From positions 50,023-114,022 of the forward strand of contig NZ_JACVXC010000002.1 in NCBI RefSeq assembly GCF_014596935.1: a DNA stretch of 64,000 nucleotides, written 5' to 3'. The first letter of the stretch is position 1. Every line of letters starts with the position of its first letter. Below the pieces are notes generated by a model that was not told the origin of the DNA, did no database searches, and was given only the letters and a program-made list of their open reading frames with translations. Source of the DNA: Aestuariibaculum suncheonense. Lineage in GTDB: Bacteria > Bacteroidota > Bacteroidia > Flavobacteriales > Flavobacteriaceae. Positions 38,618 through 49,800 of this stretch are shown piece after piece. The position numbers and the translations under genes are program-made.

Positions 38618-38857
38618 ATGAAAAACTCCGAATACATAAAAATTTATACAGGAGATGCTCTTATGGTCAGGCGTTTTGTTTTAGAACTTGAAGATGCAGG
38701 TATTAACGCAGTAGTTAAAGACCAAACAGAATCTGCACGCTTAGCTGGATTTGGAGGTGGCATTTTACCAGGATTTCAGGAGATATTTGTTCATCAGGAT
38801 GAATTAGAAAAAGCCAATAAAATTATTGATGATATTACCTCAGAATTAGAAGCTTAA
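38618..38857 (+). CDS. DUF2007-family protein, copy 2
   Basis: 79 residues, clearly paralogous to the preceding gene: KNSEYIKIYTGDALMVRRFVLELEDAGI, AVVKDQTESARLAGFGGG, FQEIFVHQDELEKANKIID and the shared ending LTSGLEA/ITSELEA. The loop between strands differs (GGILPG insertion), so the two copies have diverged. Same transcript, ending at the hairpin at 38879. Confidence 0.87.
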   Translation: MKNSEYIKIYTGDALMVRRFVLELEDAGINAVVKDQTESARLAGFGGGILPGFQEIFVHQDELEKANKIIDDITSELEA

Positions 38858-38878
38858 TCTCAAAATATACCTCATAAA

Positions 38879-38905
38879 AAAAGCGACTCCAACAGAGTCG
38901 CTTTT
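38879..38905. terminator. Bidirectional terminator between DUF2007 pair and ABC-F gene
   Basis: Stem AAAAGCGACTC (38879-38889) with GAGTCGCTTTT (38895-38905), 5-base loop, A-run before and T-rich after, between convergent genes. Confidence 0.85.
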
Positions 38906-38923
38906 CTATTTATAAGCTTTAAA

Positions 38924-40564
<1,641 letters not shown>

Positions 40565-40661
40565 TTAACTCAGATATTTAAAATCTTGATTTTCATTTTC
40601 TTTATTGCATGTAAAATATGCCACTGTCACCCTTCATTTAAGGCTTCGTTACAAATTTGTG

Positions 40662-40669
40662 CAAAAGTA
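40662..40669 (-). promoter_or_regulatory. Candidate -7 element of the ABC-F gene
   Basis: Minus strand reads TACTTTTG (TAnnTTTG), about 110 bp before the start. No -33 box at the usual distance. Confidence 0.35.
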
Positions 40670-40803
40670 GAAAATTCAAACCGTAAGACGAAACTTAGTT
40701 CCCGAATTTTAAACGCCATAAACCAATGTTTTTGTTATATTAGCTGTTTTTTCGAAGTTTCAACTTTAACAACGCCTTAACAGCACTATATCATTACAAG
40801 CCA

Positions 40804-40811
40804 TATTTTTG
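40804..40811 (+). promoter_or_regulatory. Candidate -7 element of the thioredoxin-fold lipoprotein gene
   Basis: TATTTTTG (TAnnTTTG) 28 bp before the ATG at 40840. No TTG at the expected spacing. Confidence 0.35.
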
Positions 40812-40839
40812 TATAGTAATAAAGTCGACCAAACATTCT

Positions 40840-42264
40840 ATGAGATTACACTATATATGCATACTTTTAGGTTTATCAGTATTTAACTGTGTAGAAGACA
40901 AGAAAGCCGAAAATGAGAACTATGCATATTTTGGAGGAGAAATTATTAATCCAGGTAATGACTTTGTTGTACTCTCAAAAGCCAATAAAATTATTGATAC
41001 GGTTAAGCTAGACAATCGAAACCGATTTCTTTACAAATTTGAAAATGTTGATAACGGAGGCTTATACACCTTTCATCATGGTGGTGAAATTCAAATTGTT
41101 TTTTTAGAACCTAAAGACAGTTTACTTTTTAGACTTAACACACTAGACTTTGACGAATCGTTAGTATACACGGGAATAGGTGATAAAAAAAACAACTATT
41201 TAGTCAACGAATTTCTTGTAAATGAACTTCAGGAAAAAATTATTTTTCAATTCTGTCAATTAAGTCCCGAACTTTTTACCAAGCGTATAGATTCTTTAAA
41301 ATTCATAAAGCTTAAAAACCTAAAGTTATTTAAAGACCGTTATGAAACTTCTGATTTGTTTGATAAAATAGCTTTGGCTGATATTAACTTCAATTATTAT
41401 TTAAGTAAAGAAGTTTATCCTTTCGTTCACTATGGAAGGGACAAAAACGCCATTTTAGAATCGTTACCTGAAAATTTTTACGACTACCGAAAAGATATCG
41501 ATTATAACGATGCCTTCTTTAAGGACAACCATTATTATGACAAGTTTTTAAAACATAACTTTAATAATATGGCGCTTAAAGAGCATTACCATCATAATGA
41601 AAAACAATATTTCAACCGTAGTTCTTTATGCTATACTTTAGATAAACTGGAACTAATTGATAGTTTAGTGAGCAATCAAGTTATAAAAGATGGATTGCTA
41701 TATGATTACACTATAAACTATTTGGCAAAGAGTACAGATAGTGAAAACAACAATAAACTGCTTAAATCTTTTTTAAACAAAAGCACCGACGAAAAAAACA
41801 ATGAAGAACTAAAACGTTTTGTATCGATGCTTGATCTTACAAAAATTGGCGCTACATTTCCTTCGGTAAAAGTTGTGGATTTCAAGAACAATGAATTAGA
41901 TTTAAAAGAATCGATTGATAAACCTACGGTTATTACGTTTTGGTCCCATATATATTACGACCACTTTAAAAAAAGTCATATTAAACTAAAAGAACTTAGA
42001 ACAAAATATCCTGAAGTTAACTTTGTTTCTATTAATATAGACAACTACGATAGCAATACCATTAGAAAATCACTTGTAGATAAGCGATTCCCTTTACAAT
42101 ATGAATATGTATTGAAAAACCCTAAGATTTCTAAAGAGTTTTTGGCAATACAGCCCATGACAAAAACGTATCTGGTAGATAAACACCAAACTATAGTAAA
42201 TAGTAATGCTAATATATTTGCTAGTAACTTTGAGGAAGAAGTATTAGGTATGATTAACCGATAA
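40840..42264 (+). CDS. Thioredoxin-fold (TlpA-like) lipoprotein without CxxC
   Basis: 474 residues. An N-terminal lipobox, LLGLSVFNC, indicates a lipoprotein. Residues about 28-120 resemble the DUF4369-type beta domain that precedes many TlpA-like proteins in Bacteroidota; a helical middle part follows; the last ~130 residues show a thioredoxin fold (GATFPSVKVVDFKNNELDL, KPTVITFWSHIYYDHFKKSH, VNFVSINIDNYDSNTIRKSL, IQPMTKTYLVDKHQTIV). At the place of the redox CxxC (after ITFW) it has SHIYYD, so no thiol chemistry is expected. The cis-proline of thioredoxin is kept in QPMTKTYL. Possibly a binding or chaperone role; unknown. Confidence 0.8.
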   Translation: MRLHYICILLGLSVFNCVEDKKAENENYAYFGGEIINPGNDFVVLSKANKIIDTVKLDNRNRFLYKFENVDNGGLYTFHHGGEIQIVFLEPKDSLLFRLNTLDFDESLVYTGIGDKKNNYLVNEFLVNELQEKIIFQFCQLSPELFTKRIDSLKFIKLKNLKLFKDRYETSDLFDKIALADINFNYYLSKEVYPFVHYGRDKNAILESLPENFYDYRKDIDYNDAFFKDNHYYDKFLKHNFNNMALKEHYHHNEKQYFNRSSLCYTLDKLELIDSLVSNQVIKDGLLYDYTINYLAKSTDSENNNKLLKSFLNKSTDEKNNEELKRFVSMLDLTKIGATFPSVKVVDFKNNELDLKESIDKPTVITFWSHIYYDHFKKSHIKLKELRTKYPEVNFVSINIDNYDSNTIRKSLVDKRFPLQYEYVLKNPKISKEFLAIQPMTKTYLVDKHQTIVNSNANIFASNFEEEVLGMINR

Positions 42265-42298
42265 AAAAATCACTATAAACTTAAAGCTTATAGTGATT
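42263..42298 (-). terminator. Terminator of the SDR gene
   Basis: Stem AATCACTATAA (42268-42278) with TTATAGTGATT (42288-42298); on the minus strand it is followed by a T-run (complement of 42263-42269). The stem includes the last SDR codons, whose stop is at 42281. Confidence 0.75.
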
Positions 42299-43084
42299 CA
42301 TTAATAACTTCTCGTATACTTTATCTGGTAAAACACGCTTTAATACAATAGAGAACTTCTGCATAAACTCCCCTACTTTATAATGTACTTTTGGTGATTT
42401 GGTATTAATGACTTTATAAACGGCTTTAGCCATCATTAAAGGATCGCTGCCACTGTCTACATGTGTATTCATTAAATCTAAAGTATTTCCGTAAGGTTCT
42501 TTATAAGGCGAATCGTCTAACAACGGCGCGTGATAACGTCCCGCAGCAATATTTGTTGCAAAATCTCCAGGAGCAATATTAGTCATATCAATATTAAAGC
42601 CTTTTAATTCCATTCTAAACGCCTCGGTAATTAATTCTAGCGCTCCTTTACTCGCACTATAAACACCACGGTAAGGTAAGCCCATATAACCTGCAATAGA
42701 TGTAATATTTATAATCAAACCTGATTGTTGCTTACGCATTTGAGGTAAAACCGCTTTAATAACGTTTATTGGACCAAAAAAATTGGTTTCAAAATTCGCT
42801 TTAATTTCAACTTCGGGAATTTCTTCAATCGCTCCAGTAATTCCTGCTCCAGCATTATTTATAGCGACATCCAGTTTACCTTCCTTTTCTATAATCGTAG
42901 ATACCGTTTGCTTAATGGTGTCTGTATTTTTTACATCTAAAGCTAAAATGGGGAATTTACTTTTTGGGTATTTTTCCGGACTTCTGCTGGTTCCGTAAAC
43001 AATAAATCCTTTATCGGTTAAAAATTCTCCAATAGATTTTCCTATACCCGAAGATCCACCGGTTATTAAAACTACTTTAGACAT
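42281..43084 (-). CDS. Short-chain dehydrogenase/reductase (SDR)
   Basis: 267 residues, classical SDR. NAD(P)-binding VLITGGSSGIGKSIGEFL at the N-terminus, LDVAINNAGAGITGAIEEIP, the catalytic serine region IINITSIAGYMGLP, and the YSASKGALELI catalytic Tyr-Lys pair. YGTSRSP after the second strand suggests NADP(H) preference, which is inference. Substrate unknown. Located just downstream of the SRP RNA gene on the same strand, but separated from it by that RNA's terminator. Confidence 0.92.
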   Translation of the reverse strand: MSKVVLITGGSSGIGKSIGEFLTDKGFIVYGTSRSPEKYPKSKFPILALDVKNTDTIKQTVSTIIEKEGKLDVAINNAGAGITGAIEEIPEVEIKANFETNFFGPINVIKAVLPQMRKQQSGLIINITSIAGYMGLPYRGVYSASKGALELITEAFRMELKGFNIDMTNIAPGDFATNIAAGRYHAPLLDDSPYKEPYGNTLDLMNTHVDSGSDPLMMAKAVYKVINTKSPKVHYKVGEFMQKFSIVLKRVLPDKVYEKLLMNHYKL

Positions 43085-43161
43085 AAATATGATTTTATTT
43101 TTTAAGGAAGTAAAGGTACTATTTTGAATGGCTTTCTAGGAAACAAAAAGGCATAAAAAAA

Positions 43162-43255
43162 GGCAAGCTACCTACATCACACCGCTACGACCATTTACCT
43201 TTGCTGCGTTCCCGCCCTGGAGGATTCAACAGGAGCTGGTTGTGTAGGACTTGCC
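43162..43255 (-). ncRNA. ffs: Signal recognition particle RNA (4.5S type)
   Basis: The minus-strand sequence is a ~94-nt hairpin with complementary ends GGCAAG...CTTGCC and a conserved apical region, CCAGGGCGGGAACGCAGCAA, equivalent to the GGAAGGAAGCAGC motif where Ffh binds. That makes it the small SRP RNA, which with Ffh targets nascent membrane proteins. A run of seven T follows the 3' end on the minus strand (complement of 43155-43161), and a full promoter sits exactly upstream. Ends are predicted, accurate to a few bases. Confidence 0.9.
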
Positions 43256-43259
43256 GCTG

Positions 43260-43289
43260 CAAATATACAATCTTTTAAAAGTTTCGCAA
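43260..43289 (-). promoter_or_regulatory. Promoter of the SRP RNA gene
   Basis: Minus strand: TTG (43289-43287), 19-bp spacer, TATATTTG (43267-43260), a perfect Bacteroidota promoter, placing transcription start near 43255, the first base of the RNA hairpin. Confidence 0.7.
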
Positions 43290-43343
43290 TGATTTTTTAC
43301 TCTGATTTTAAATAAATATCTTGCTTTAAATTTAACATCTCTC

Positions 43344-44378
43344 ATGAAAACATTCAAGTACTTAGTAATCATATTTTTAAGCGCAACACTGGTAAACTGC
43401 GGTTCTAATACAGGATCGAAAAAAAATGGATTTTCTATAAAAACCAATGCCGAAAAAGGTAATATTTCCAATAATGAGACCCTAAAATTGGATCTTGAAA
43501 ATCTAAAATCGCATACTATTGACTCCGTTTCTTATACATTCGAAGGAAAACCTATTGAGAATATTCTTAACCTTTCGGAATATAAATTAGGAAAACACAC
43601 CGTTGAAGCTACTGTTTATTTTAATGGCGATAAGCAAACCATTAACACCGTAATAACCATTTTAGCGAGTGAACTTCCAAAAGTATATACCTATAATATT
43701 ATTAATGAATATCCACACGATATCACCTCGTATACGCAAGGCTTAGAATTTCATGATGGTAAACTTTACGAAAGTACGGGTCAGTACAAAGAATCGAAGC
43801 TTCGTTTAGTCGATTATAAAACCGGCGAGGTTCTTAAGAATATCAATGTAGCCGATCAATTTTTTGCTGAAGGTATAACCATTTTAAATGATAAAATCTA
43901 TCAACTTACCTGGAGAGAAAACACCGGCTTTGTTTACGATGTTAACTCCTTTGAAAAAATCAACAGTTTTAAATACGGAAACAGTAAAGAAGGCTGGGGC
44001 CTTTGTAACGATGGTAAAACCATCTATAAAAGCGATGGAAGTGAAAATATCTGGTTATTAAATCCGGAAACTTTAACTGAAGATAGCCATATTGAAGTGT
44101 ATACTAACAAAGGTAAAATCGTTGGCATTAATGAAATGGAATGGATTAATGGAACTATTTATGCCAACCGTTACCAAAAAGATGGTGTAGCTATAATAAA
44201 CCCTAAAAATGGAGCTGTAATTGGTGTTATAGACTTCTCTCCGCTTAAAAAGAAAGTCACGCAACACGAAGGTTTAGATGTATTAAACGGTATTGCTTAC
44301 AATCCGGATACCAAAACCTTATTTGTTACCGGAAAACGTTGGGATAAATTATTCGAAGTTGAAATCATAGAGAAATAA
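43344..44378 (+). CDS. Glutaminyl-peptide cyclotransferase (beta-propeller type), lipoprotein
   Basis: 344 residues. A lipobox in SATLVNCGSN anchors it to a membrane. An N-terminal extension of about 100 residues resembles a beta-sandwich; the rest is the five-bladed propeller of plant-type glutaminyl cyclase (PF05096): YPHDITSYTQGLEFHDGKLYESTGQY, FAEGITILNDKIYQLTWREN, EGWGLCNDGKTIYKSDGSEN, INEMEWINGTIYANRYQKD and HEGLDVLNGIAYNPDTKTLFVTGKRW. The enzyme turns N-terminal glutamine into pyroglutamate. In Bacteroidota many periplasmic proteins are exposed as N-terminal Gln after signal cleavage (note the AQQ, SQ ends of signal peptides here), a likely substrate pool. Confidence 0.92.
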   Translation: MKTFKYLVIIFLSATLVNCGSNTGSKKNGFSIKTNAEKGNISNNETLKLDLENLKSHTIDSVSYTFEGKPIENILNLSEYKLGKHTVEATVYFNGDKQTINTVITILASELPKVYTYNIINEYPHDITSYTQGLEFHDGKLYESTGQYKESKLRLVDYKTGEVLKNINVADQFFAEGITILNDKIYQLTWRENTGFVYDVNSFEKINSFKYGNSKEGWGLCNDGKTIYKSDGSENIWLLNPETLTEDSHIEVYTNKGKIVGINEMEWINGTIYANRYQKDGVAIINPKNGAVIGVIDFSPLKKKVTQHEGLDVLNGIAYNPDTKTLFVTGKRWDKLFEVEIIEK

Positions 44379-44433
44379 TCTAGAATACAAACTACTTCAA
44401 ATTTTAAGACCTGAACATCCTGAAACTTTTTAA

Positions 44434-44492
44434 CCACTAATTCGCCAATGTTTTTTAACTAGAAAATGTTCGTGTATTAGTGGCTGCTTTTT
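44434..44492 (+). terminator. Possible terminator of the glutaminyl cyclase gene
   Basis: Inverted repeat CCACTAAT (44434-44441) and ATTAGTGG (44476-44483) with a 34-base loop, followed by a run of seven T. The loop is long, so only moderately supported. Confidence 0.4.
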
Positions 44493-44507
44493 TTAGCTAA
44501 TAAACAG

Positions 44508-45650
44508 TTATTGTTGTTTCATTTGATACATCATCATTCTAAACGCTACCGGAATAAATAAGATTCCAATGATTACAAACAAATAAAACGCGTTTTCCAG
44601 ATTAAATGCATGTGCAAGATAACCTATTAATGGCGGACCTATAAGCATGCCTAAAATGGCGTACGTCGTTATAATTGAAATGGCCATTCCTGGTGAATAT
44701 TTTTTCGAAGTTCCCGCTAATGACATGGTTAACGGAAATATGGCAGCTGTACCAAAACCTACAAGAAAAAAACCTGCTAATGCCATCAAAAAGGTTTTAA
44801 AAACAATAGCCATAAGTATTCCTATAGCAATTAACGATCCACTTAAAATATAGGTCTTTAAAACACCTATAATGTTTACTAATTTATCAGAAAAAAAACG
44901 TGACAATGCCATGGTTGTCATAAAAATTAAATAGCCATAGGTAAAGACTTCTTCATGTAAAACTTCCTTAAAAAAAACACCACTCCAATCGAACATTCCG
45001 CCTTCACAAACCGCACCAAAAAAGATGAGAATTCCTAAACTCATAATATAAGGATCGGGCTTGCTAATAATTAATTTATTTCCTGAAGGTGATTTATCAT
45101 TCTTAACAGTGAATCTAAACGTTAACAGCGCAACTATTAAGCTAAAACTCGCAATACTTAGCATGTGTATTTGAATAGGAACATCAAATTTTACCATAAG
45201 CGTGGAAATACCAACACCCAAAACACCACCAGAACTCCAAAGTCCGTGAAAAGCCCCTACTACCCTCTTTTCATATTTCTTTTGAAGTGTGATGGATTGT
45301 GTATTAATTGAAATATTTAAAATTCTTAAACAAAAAGCAAAGCCAGAAATAGCACACACTAAAGCAAATGTTGATGTTGCAAAACCTATGGATGCTAAAC
45401 TGATAGAGAAAAAGAAAAACGCAAAAATTAATGGAATACGACTGTCAAACTTCGATACCAACCAGCCAGAAATAGGCAAACCGATTAACGAACTCACCGG
45501 CATGGCAATTAAAATTGTTCCTAATTGCGCATCATTCAAATCGAAAAACGCTTTAATGGTTGGTATACGCGATGCCCAGGTGGCAAAGCAAATACCCGAT
45601 AAAAAGAAATAGATACTTAAAGCAATGCGCTGTTTGGCTCTTAATTCCAT
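44508..45650 (-). CDS. MFS transporter (YbjJ-like)
   Basis: 380 residues with about 12 transmembrane helices. IALSIYFFLSGICFATWASRIPTIK and LNDAQLGTILIAMPVSSLIGLPISGWLVSKF are typical of the YbjJ/fucose-permease-like branch of the major facilitator superfamily; second half shows AAIFPLTMSLAGTSKKYSPGMAISI. Substrate unknown. Single gene; convergent with the glutaminyl cyclase gene. Confidence 0.87.
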   Translation of the reverse strand: MELRAKQRIALSIYFFLSGICFATWASRIPTIKAFFDLNDAQLGTILIAMPVSSLIGLPISGWLVSKFDSRIPLIFAFFFFSISLASIGFATSTFALVCAISGFAFCLRILNISINTQSITLQKKYEKRVVGAFHGLWSSGGVLGVGISTLMVKFDVPIQIHMLSIASFSLIVALLTFRFTVKNDKSPSGNKLIISKPDPYIMSLGILIFFGAVCEGGMFDWSGVFFKEVLHEEVFTYGYLIFMTTMALSRFFSDKLVNIIGVLKTYILSGSLIAIGILMAIVFKTFLMALAGFFLVGFGTAAIFPLTMSLAGTSKKYSPGMAISIITTYAILGMLIGPPLIGYLAHAFNLENAFYLFVIIGILFIPVAFRMMMYQMKQQ

Positions 45651-45726
45651 TCTAAATTATAATCTTTTTCAACGTTTAAGTGAAGTTGCCTATTAACATT
45701 CACCAATTACTTATTGTATTATAAAA

Positions 45727-45756
45727 GTAAACCTCAGTTTAAAAACTGAGGTTTAC
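45727..45756 (-). terminator. Terminator of the giant-adhesin operon
   Basis: A 30-bp perfect palindrome (GTAAACCTCAGTTT, AA, then its complement). On the minus strand a T-rich stretch follows. It lies 67 bp beyond the stop codon of the last PorP/SprF gene. Confidence 0.7.
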
Positions 45757-45822
45757 TAAATATTAATATTTTAAGTTACAAAAATACTACAACGTATTGA
45801 TTTTAAATCATAATAATCGGTT

Positions 45823-46800
45823 TTAATTATGAACAGGACTCTGCGTACACGGACAGTTACTAATTCCTTGTAAAAATTCTAATCCAATAGTTACCACGTG
45901 TGTTCCCGAGTTATAGCCTGAAAGTCCGTTTGTAGTTACCTGATAAGCGTAACCAAAATAGAAGATAGACTTTTTAAATCCTACCATTGGCCCAATATTT
46001 AATGGTTTTAAAAACTGATCGTTTAAGAAACGATAAGAGATTCCACCCCAAAAATAATCTTCGTATCTATTGTACTTTCTAAACTTAAAGTTTAAGTCGG
46101 TACTGGAACGTTTATCACTACTAAACATTTGATAAAACACCGATGGTTCGAACTCCAGACCGCTCTTTTTAGGACCTCTAATGGTATATCCTGAATAAAT
46201 CTGATAGTTTAAAAGTAAACGCGGCTCCAGCTTTCTAATATCTCCATTAAAGTTTTTCGGTAATAAGTTATTTGCATTAAAACTTAAAAAGAATCCATGA
46301 TTTCTGTATAGCGCACCTACATCAAAGTTGTTATTAGAGGTTCTTCTATCGTCTGTAATAAACGGATCGACTACCGGGTTTTCGTAACCCGTATTGAAGT
46401 TATTAATGTCTATTCGGAAATTATTAATGTTATACGAAATACCAAATGATAAATACTGCTTTGAATAATAATCTAAAATAATGTGATGTGCGAATGAAAA
46501 CTTAGCCCCTGTTTGAAGCGTGTTCCCATTTTTATCATTGTAAAACGACACCCCAACTCCCGAACGATCGGCAATTCTGAAATCGGCATACAATGATTGA
46601 TTATCAGGAGCACCTTTAATCCCTACCCATTGGGTTAATCCGTTAGCACGAATCTTTAAATTATCGCCAATACCTGCATATGTTGGAGACACCACAAAAT
46701 TATTATCTGCTAGATATTGTGTAAATACCGGCAAGTTTAACTCTTGACTATAACTGGTTGTTACAGTCAAGAATAATATATATCTGATTAGTTTTCGCAT
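45823..46800 (-). CDS. PorP/SprF-family type IX secretion outer-membrane protein
   Basis: 325 residues from MRKLIRYILFLTVTTSYSQ, which gives a proper signal peptide; an ATG 27 bp upstream (46827) would extend it with a polar stretch. The mature start ELNLPVFTQYLADNNFVVSPTYAG is the family signature, followed by LRANGLTQWVGIKGAPDNQSLYAD, and the sequence ends NGLSGYNSGTHVVTIGLEF, the conserved last strands. It is the last gene of the operon, 37 bp after the 4600-residue SprB-like gene, so it is the probable SprF of that adhesin. The short C-terminal tail contains two cysteines, which is unusual in the family. Confidence 0.92.
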   Translation of the reverse strand: MRKLIRYILFLTVTTSYSQELNLPVFTQYLADNNFVVSPTYAGIGDNLKIRANGLTQWVGIKGAPDNQSLYADFRIADRSGVGVSFYNDKNGNTLQTGAKFSFAHHIILDYYSKQYLSFGISYNINNFRIDINNFNTGYENPVVDPFITDDRRTSNNNFDVGALYRNHGFFLSFNANNLLPKNFNGDIRKLEPRLLLNYQIYSGYTIRGPKKSGLEFEPSVFYQMFSSDKRSSTDLNFKFRKYNRYEDYFWGGISYRFLNDQFLKPLNIGPMVGFKKSIFYFGYAYQVTTNGLSGYNSGTHVVTIGLEFLQGISNCPCTQSPVHN

Positions 46801-46837
46801 CGTCGTAAATTTAATATTAACAGTCATTAGCCACTAA

Positions 46838-49800
46838 TTATCTGTAAAGCGTAAAGTGTCCAACAAAATCCCTATCGTCTTTCGGATCGTTTAGTTTCAC
46901 AACAAACCAGTAATCACCAGTTGGTAATTCTTCGCCGTTGTACTTACCATCCCATTTTTGTCCGGCTTTTAATTTCGCTACAACTCTTCCGTAACGGTCA
47001 TAGATATCGAAGGTCAGATCTTTATATTGCTCTGTACAACCAGGACCCCATTCATCTAAAGTACCGTCACCATTTGGTGTAAAGTAATTAGGGATACACA
47101 CATCGATATATTCAAAATATCCCGAAGCCTCTAAGGTACATCCGTTACTATCTACAACAGTTACTGTATAGTTACCAGTTTCATAATAAATAAAGGTGCT
47201 TTCACTTCCGTACGATTCACCGTTTAAGAAGAACTCATACTCACCAGTTCCTCCGGTAGCCATCGCTTCGATTGTGTTGATGGTTTCTCCTTCCTGAATA
47301 GCTAACTGTAATGGTTCGTAAGCTTCAACATCAAATAACTCGGTTTGTTTCGTACATCCATTAGTGTGTCTCACATCAATATAATGCCCAATACCTGCCG
47401 GAACATTTATAAATATGTTACTTGCCTGATAAGGTCCGCCATCTAATGAATATTCTAACTGTGTCGGGTCTGTCATGGTTTCATCAACATAAACGGTAAC
47501 CATATTAGTTGAAATGTTGTTTTCACAACCATATTCTAATACCGCTACCGGATCAATTTTCACTGGATCAGGGAATTCGATATTCCATTCAGACTGACAA
47601 CCTTCACTGTCGGTCACGTAAACCACATGATCTTCTCCATTTAAATTAGAGAATGTAAATTGGGTTTGTCCGTCAGCTCCTTGAACATAGTCGCCATTAA
47701 TATCATCAAGAGCCACGCTGTAAGGTTGTGTACCTCCTGTAATTTCAATGCTGAACTCTCCGTTCATATCACCATCACATAACACCGGGATTAACGAATT
47801 AGGCACAATAGTTACAAACTGCGGATCTGGTTGCGCAATAGTAAAATCGAATAACACATAACAACCTAGCTGATCCTGAACTAATCCTTGGTAATCACCT
47901 GGCGCTAGGTTATCAAAGATAGGCTCATCAAAGAACTGATTCATTTGTGGAGAAATGGCGTACTTGATGATACCACTTCCGCCAGTTGCGGTGATTTCTA
48001 AAATACCATCGTTGCTTCCGTTACAAGTAACATCGGTAACATCAAACTGAACTTCTAACGGTAAATTAGGTTCAGTAATGGTTACTGGAGCCGATGTAGC
48101 TAAACAATCGCCACTCTCAACATGTATTTGATAGGTTCCAATTGGTAATTCAGTAAATACACCTGGACTATTTTGAACAGCCGTTGGCATATCGTTACCT
48201 GCTGCGTCTTGTAGTGTGTACACATAATTACCTAAACCACCTGCCGCTTCTGCTACAATGACTCCTGTAGAATCACCAGCACAGTTAATTGTTGCATTAG
48301 TTGTATCTAATTCCACTGTCAACTCTGGAAGTTCTTCAACTACAATATCATTTGATACCACAGCCGTACAGCCATTGGCATCTCTTACGTAATATCTGTA
48401 CGTTCCCGGCGCTACGGAGAATGTGATTTCATCCGGGAATGAACCAAGTATTGTTGCAAATGAAGCATCCGCACTATACTCATAAGTTCCAGTTCCTCCT
48501 GTTGCGCTTAAAGTTAATGTTGCATCAACCGTACAAGTTTGCGTAGACGCTTTCACTAAACTCGCTACCATTTGTTCTGGTTCTGTAATTACGATTTCTG
48601 CAAAAGTTGTTTCACAAGTAAAGCCGTCTGAAACCGTTACGGTATATGTTCCTGCTCCTAATCCTGTAAATACATTAGAAGTTTGTGGTCCGGAAGAACT
48701 TACTACCGGTGATAAGGTATTTAAAGTATACGTGTAATTTCCGCCTTGACCTCCTAATACATTCGTTACCGTGATACTTGCGGTTCTATCACCAAAACAT
48801 GATAGTAAAGTAGTACTTGGAGTAACCGTTGCATCAATTGGCAGCGGATCGATTAATTCTACAGTTTCTACAGCAATACAGCCTTGGCTATCTCTTACGC
48901 TTACCGTATAAATACCCGCAGATAAACCTTCGAAATAATAAGTACTGCTGAACGCTGAAATCACACTTCCACCTAGTTCTAACTGATACTCATAACCTCC
49001 TGGCCATCCACCTGAACCACTCGCTGAAATTGTTCCGTCAGCTCCAATACAAGTAATATCGGTGTGAGATGTTTGAATTTCTAATGGTGCTGTTGGTGCT
49101 GTAATGGTTACATTCGTTGTAACAGTACAGAACGGTGCATTCGTTAAGATTACATTAATGGTATAGGTTCCTGATACTAATCCGCTAATGGTTACCGGAC
49201 CTGCATTTGCTGAAGCTCCTGTTTGTACGGAAGCTCCTGAAGCATCTAACACGTCGTAAGTAAACGGACCAGCTTCATCGGTTGGTGTTGGTACACGATC
49301 TACTAAAGTAAATGTTACACTTCCATCGTTATCACTAAAACAGGTCACATCGGAAATGCTTTCAACATCTAATTCAAAGGTATTCGGATCGATTACGTAG
49401 TGTACCGTTTGTAAACTACATCCTGTATCAAGGTTTTCAACTGTAATAATATAGTTACCAACTGTTAAGCCAGTAAAAATCCCAGTGGCATTTGTCTGGT
49501 TGTAAGACACGTTAACACCTTCAACTGTATATTGAAGATTTACAGCACCACTCGCTGTAGCTGAAACCTGAATATCTTCATCATTAATACAAGTTATAGG
49601 ATTATTAACTGTGATATTAATTTCCTCCAATTCCACGTAAGGCGCAATCACTGCTGTTGCTGTTCCTGAACATCCGTTTTCGTCGTATACATTGATGGTA
49701 TAATTTCCTCCTTGGAAATCTGCTTCATTATATACATTATTAGAACCTGATTGAACTAGAGCACCATCTCTATAAAATTCATAAATCACGTAGTTATTAG

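Noticed and set aside
40586-40780. 64-residue plus-strand ORF upstream of the thioredoxin-fold lipoprotein
   Set aside because: It overlaps the promoter region of the divergent ABC-F gene and shows unusual composition with no recognisable domain.
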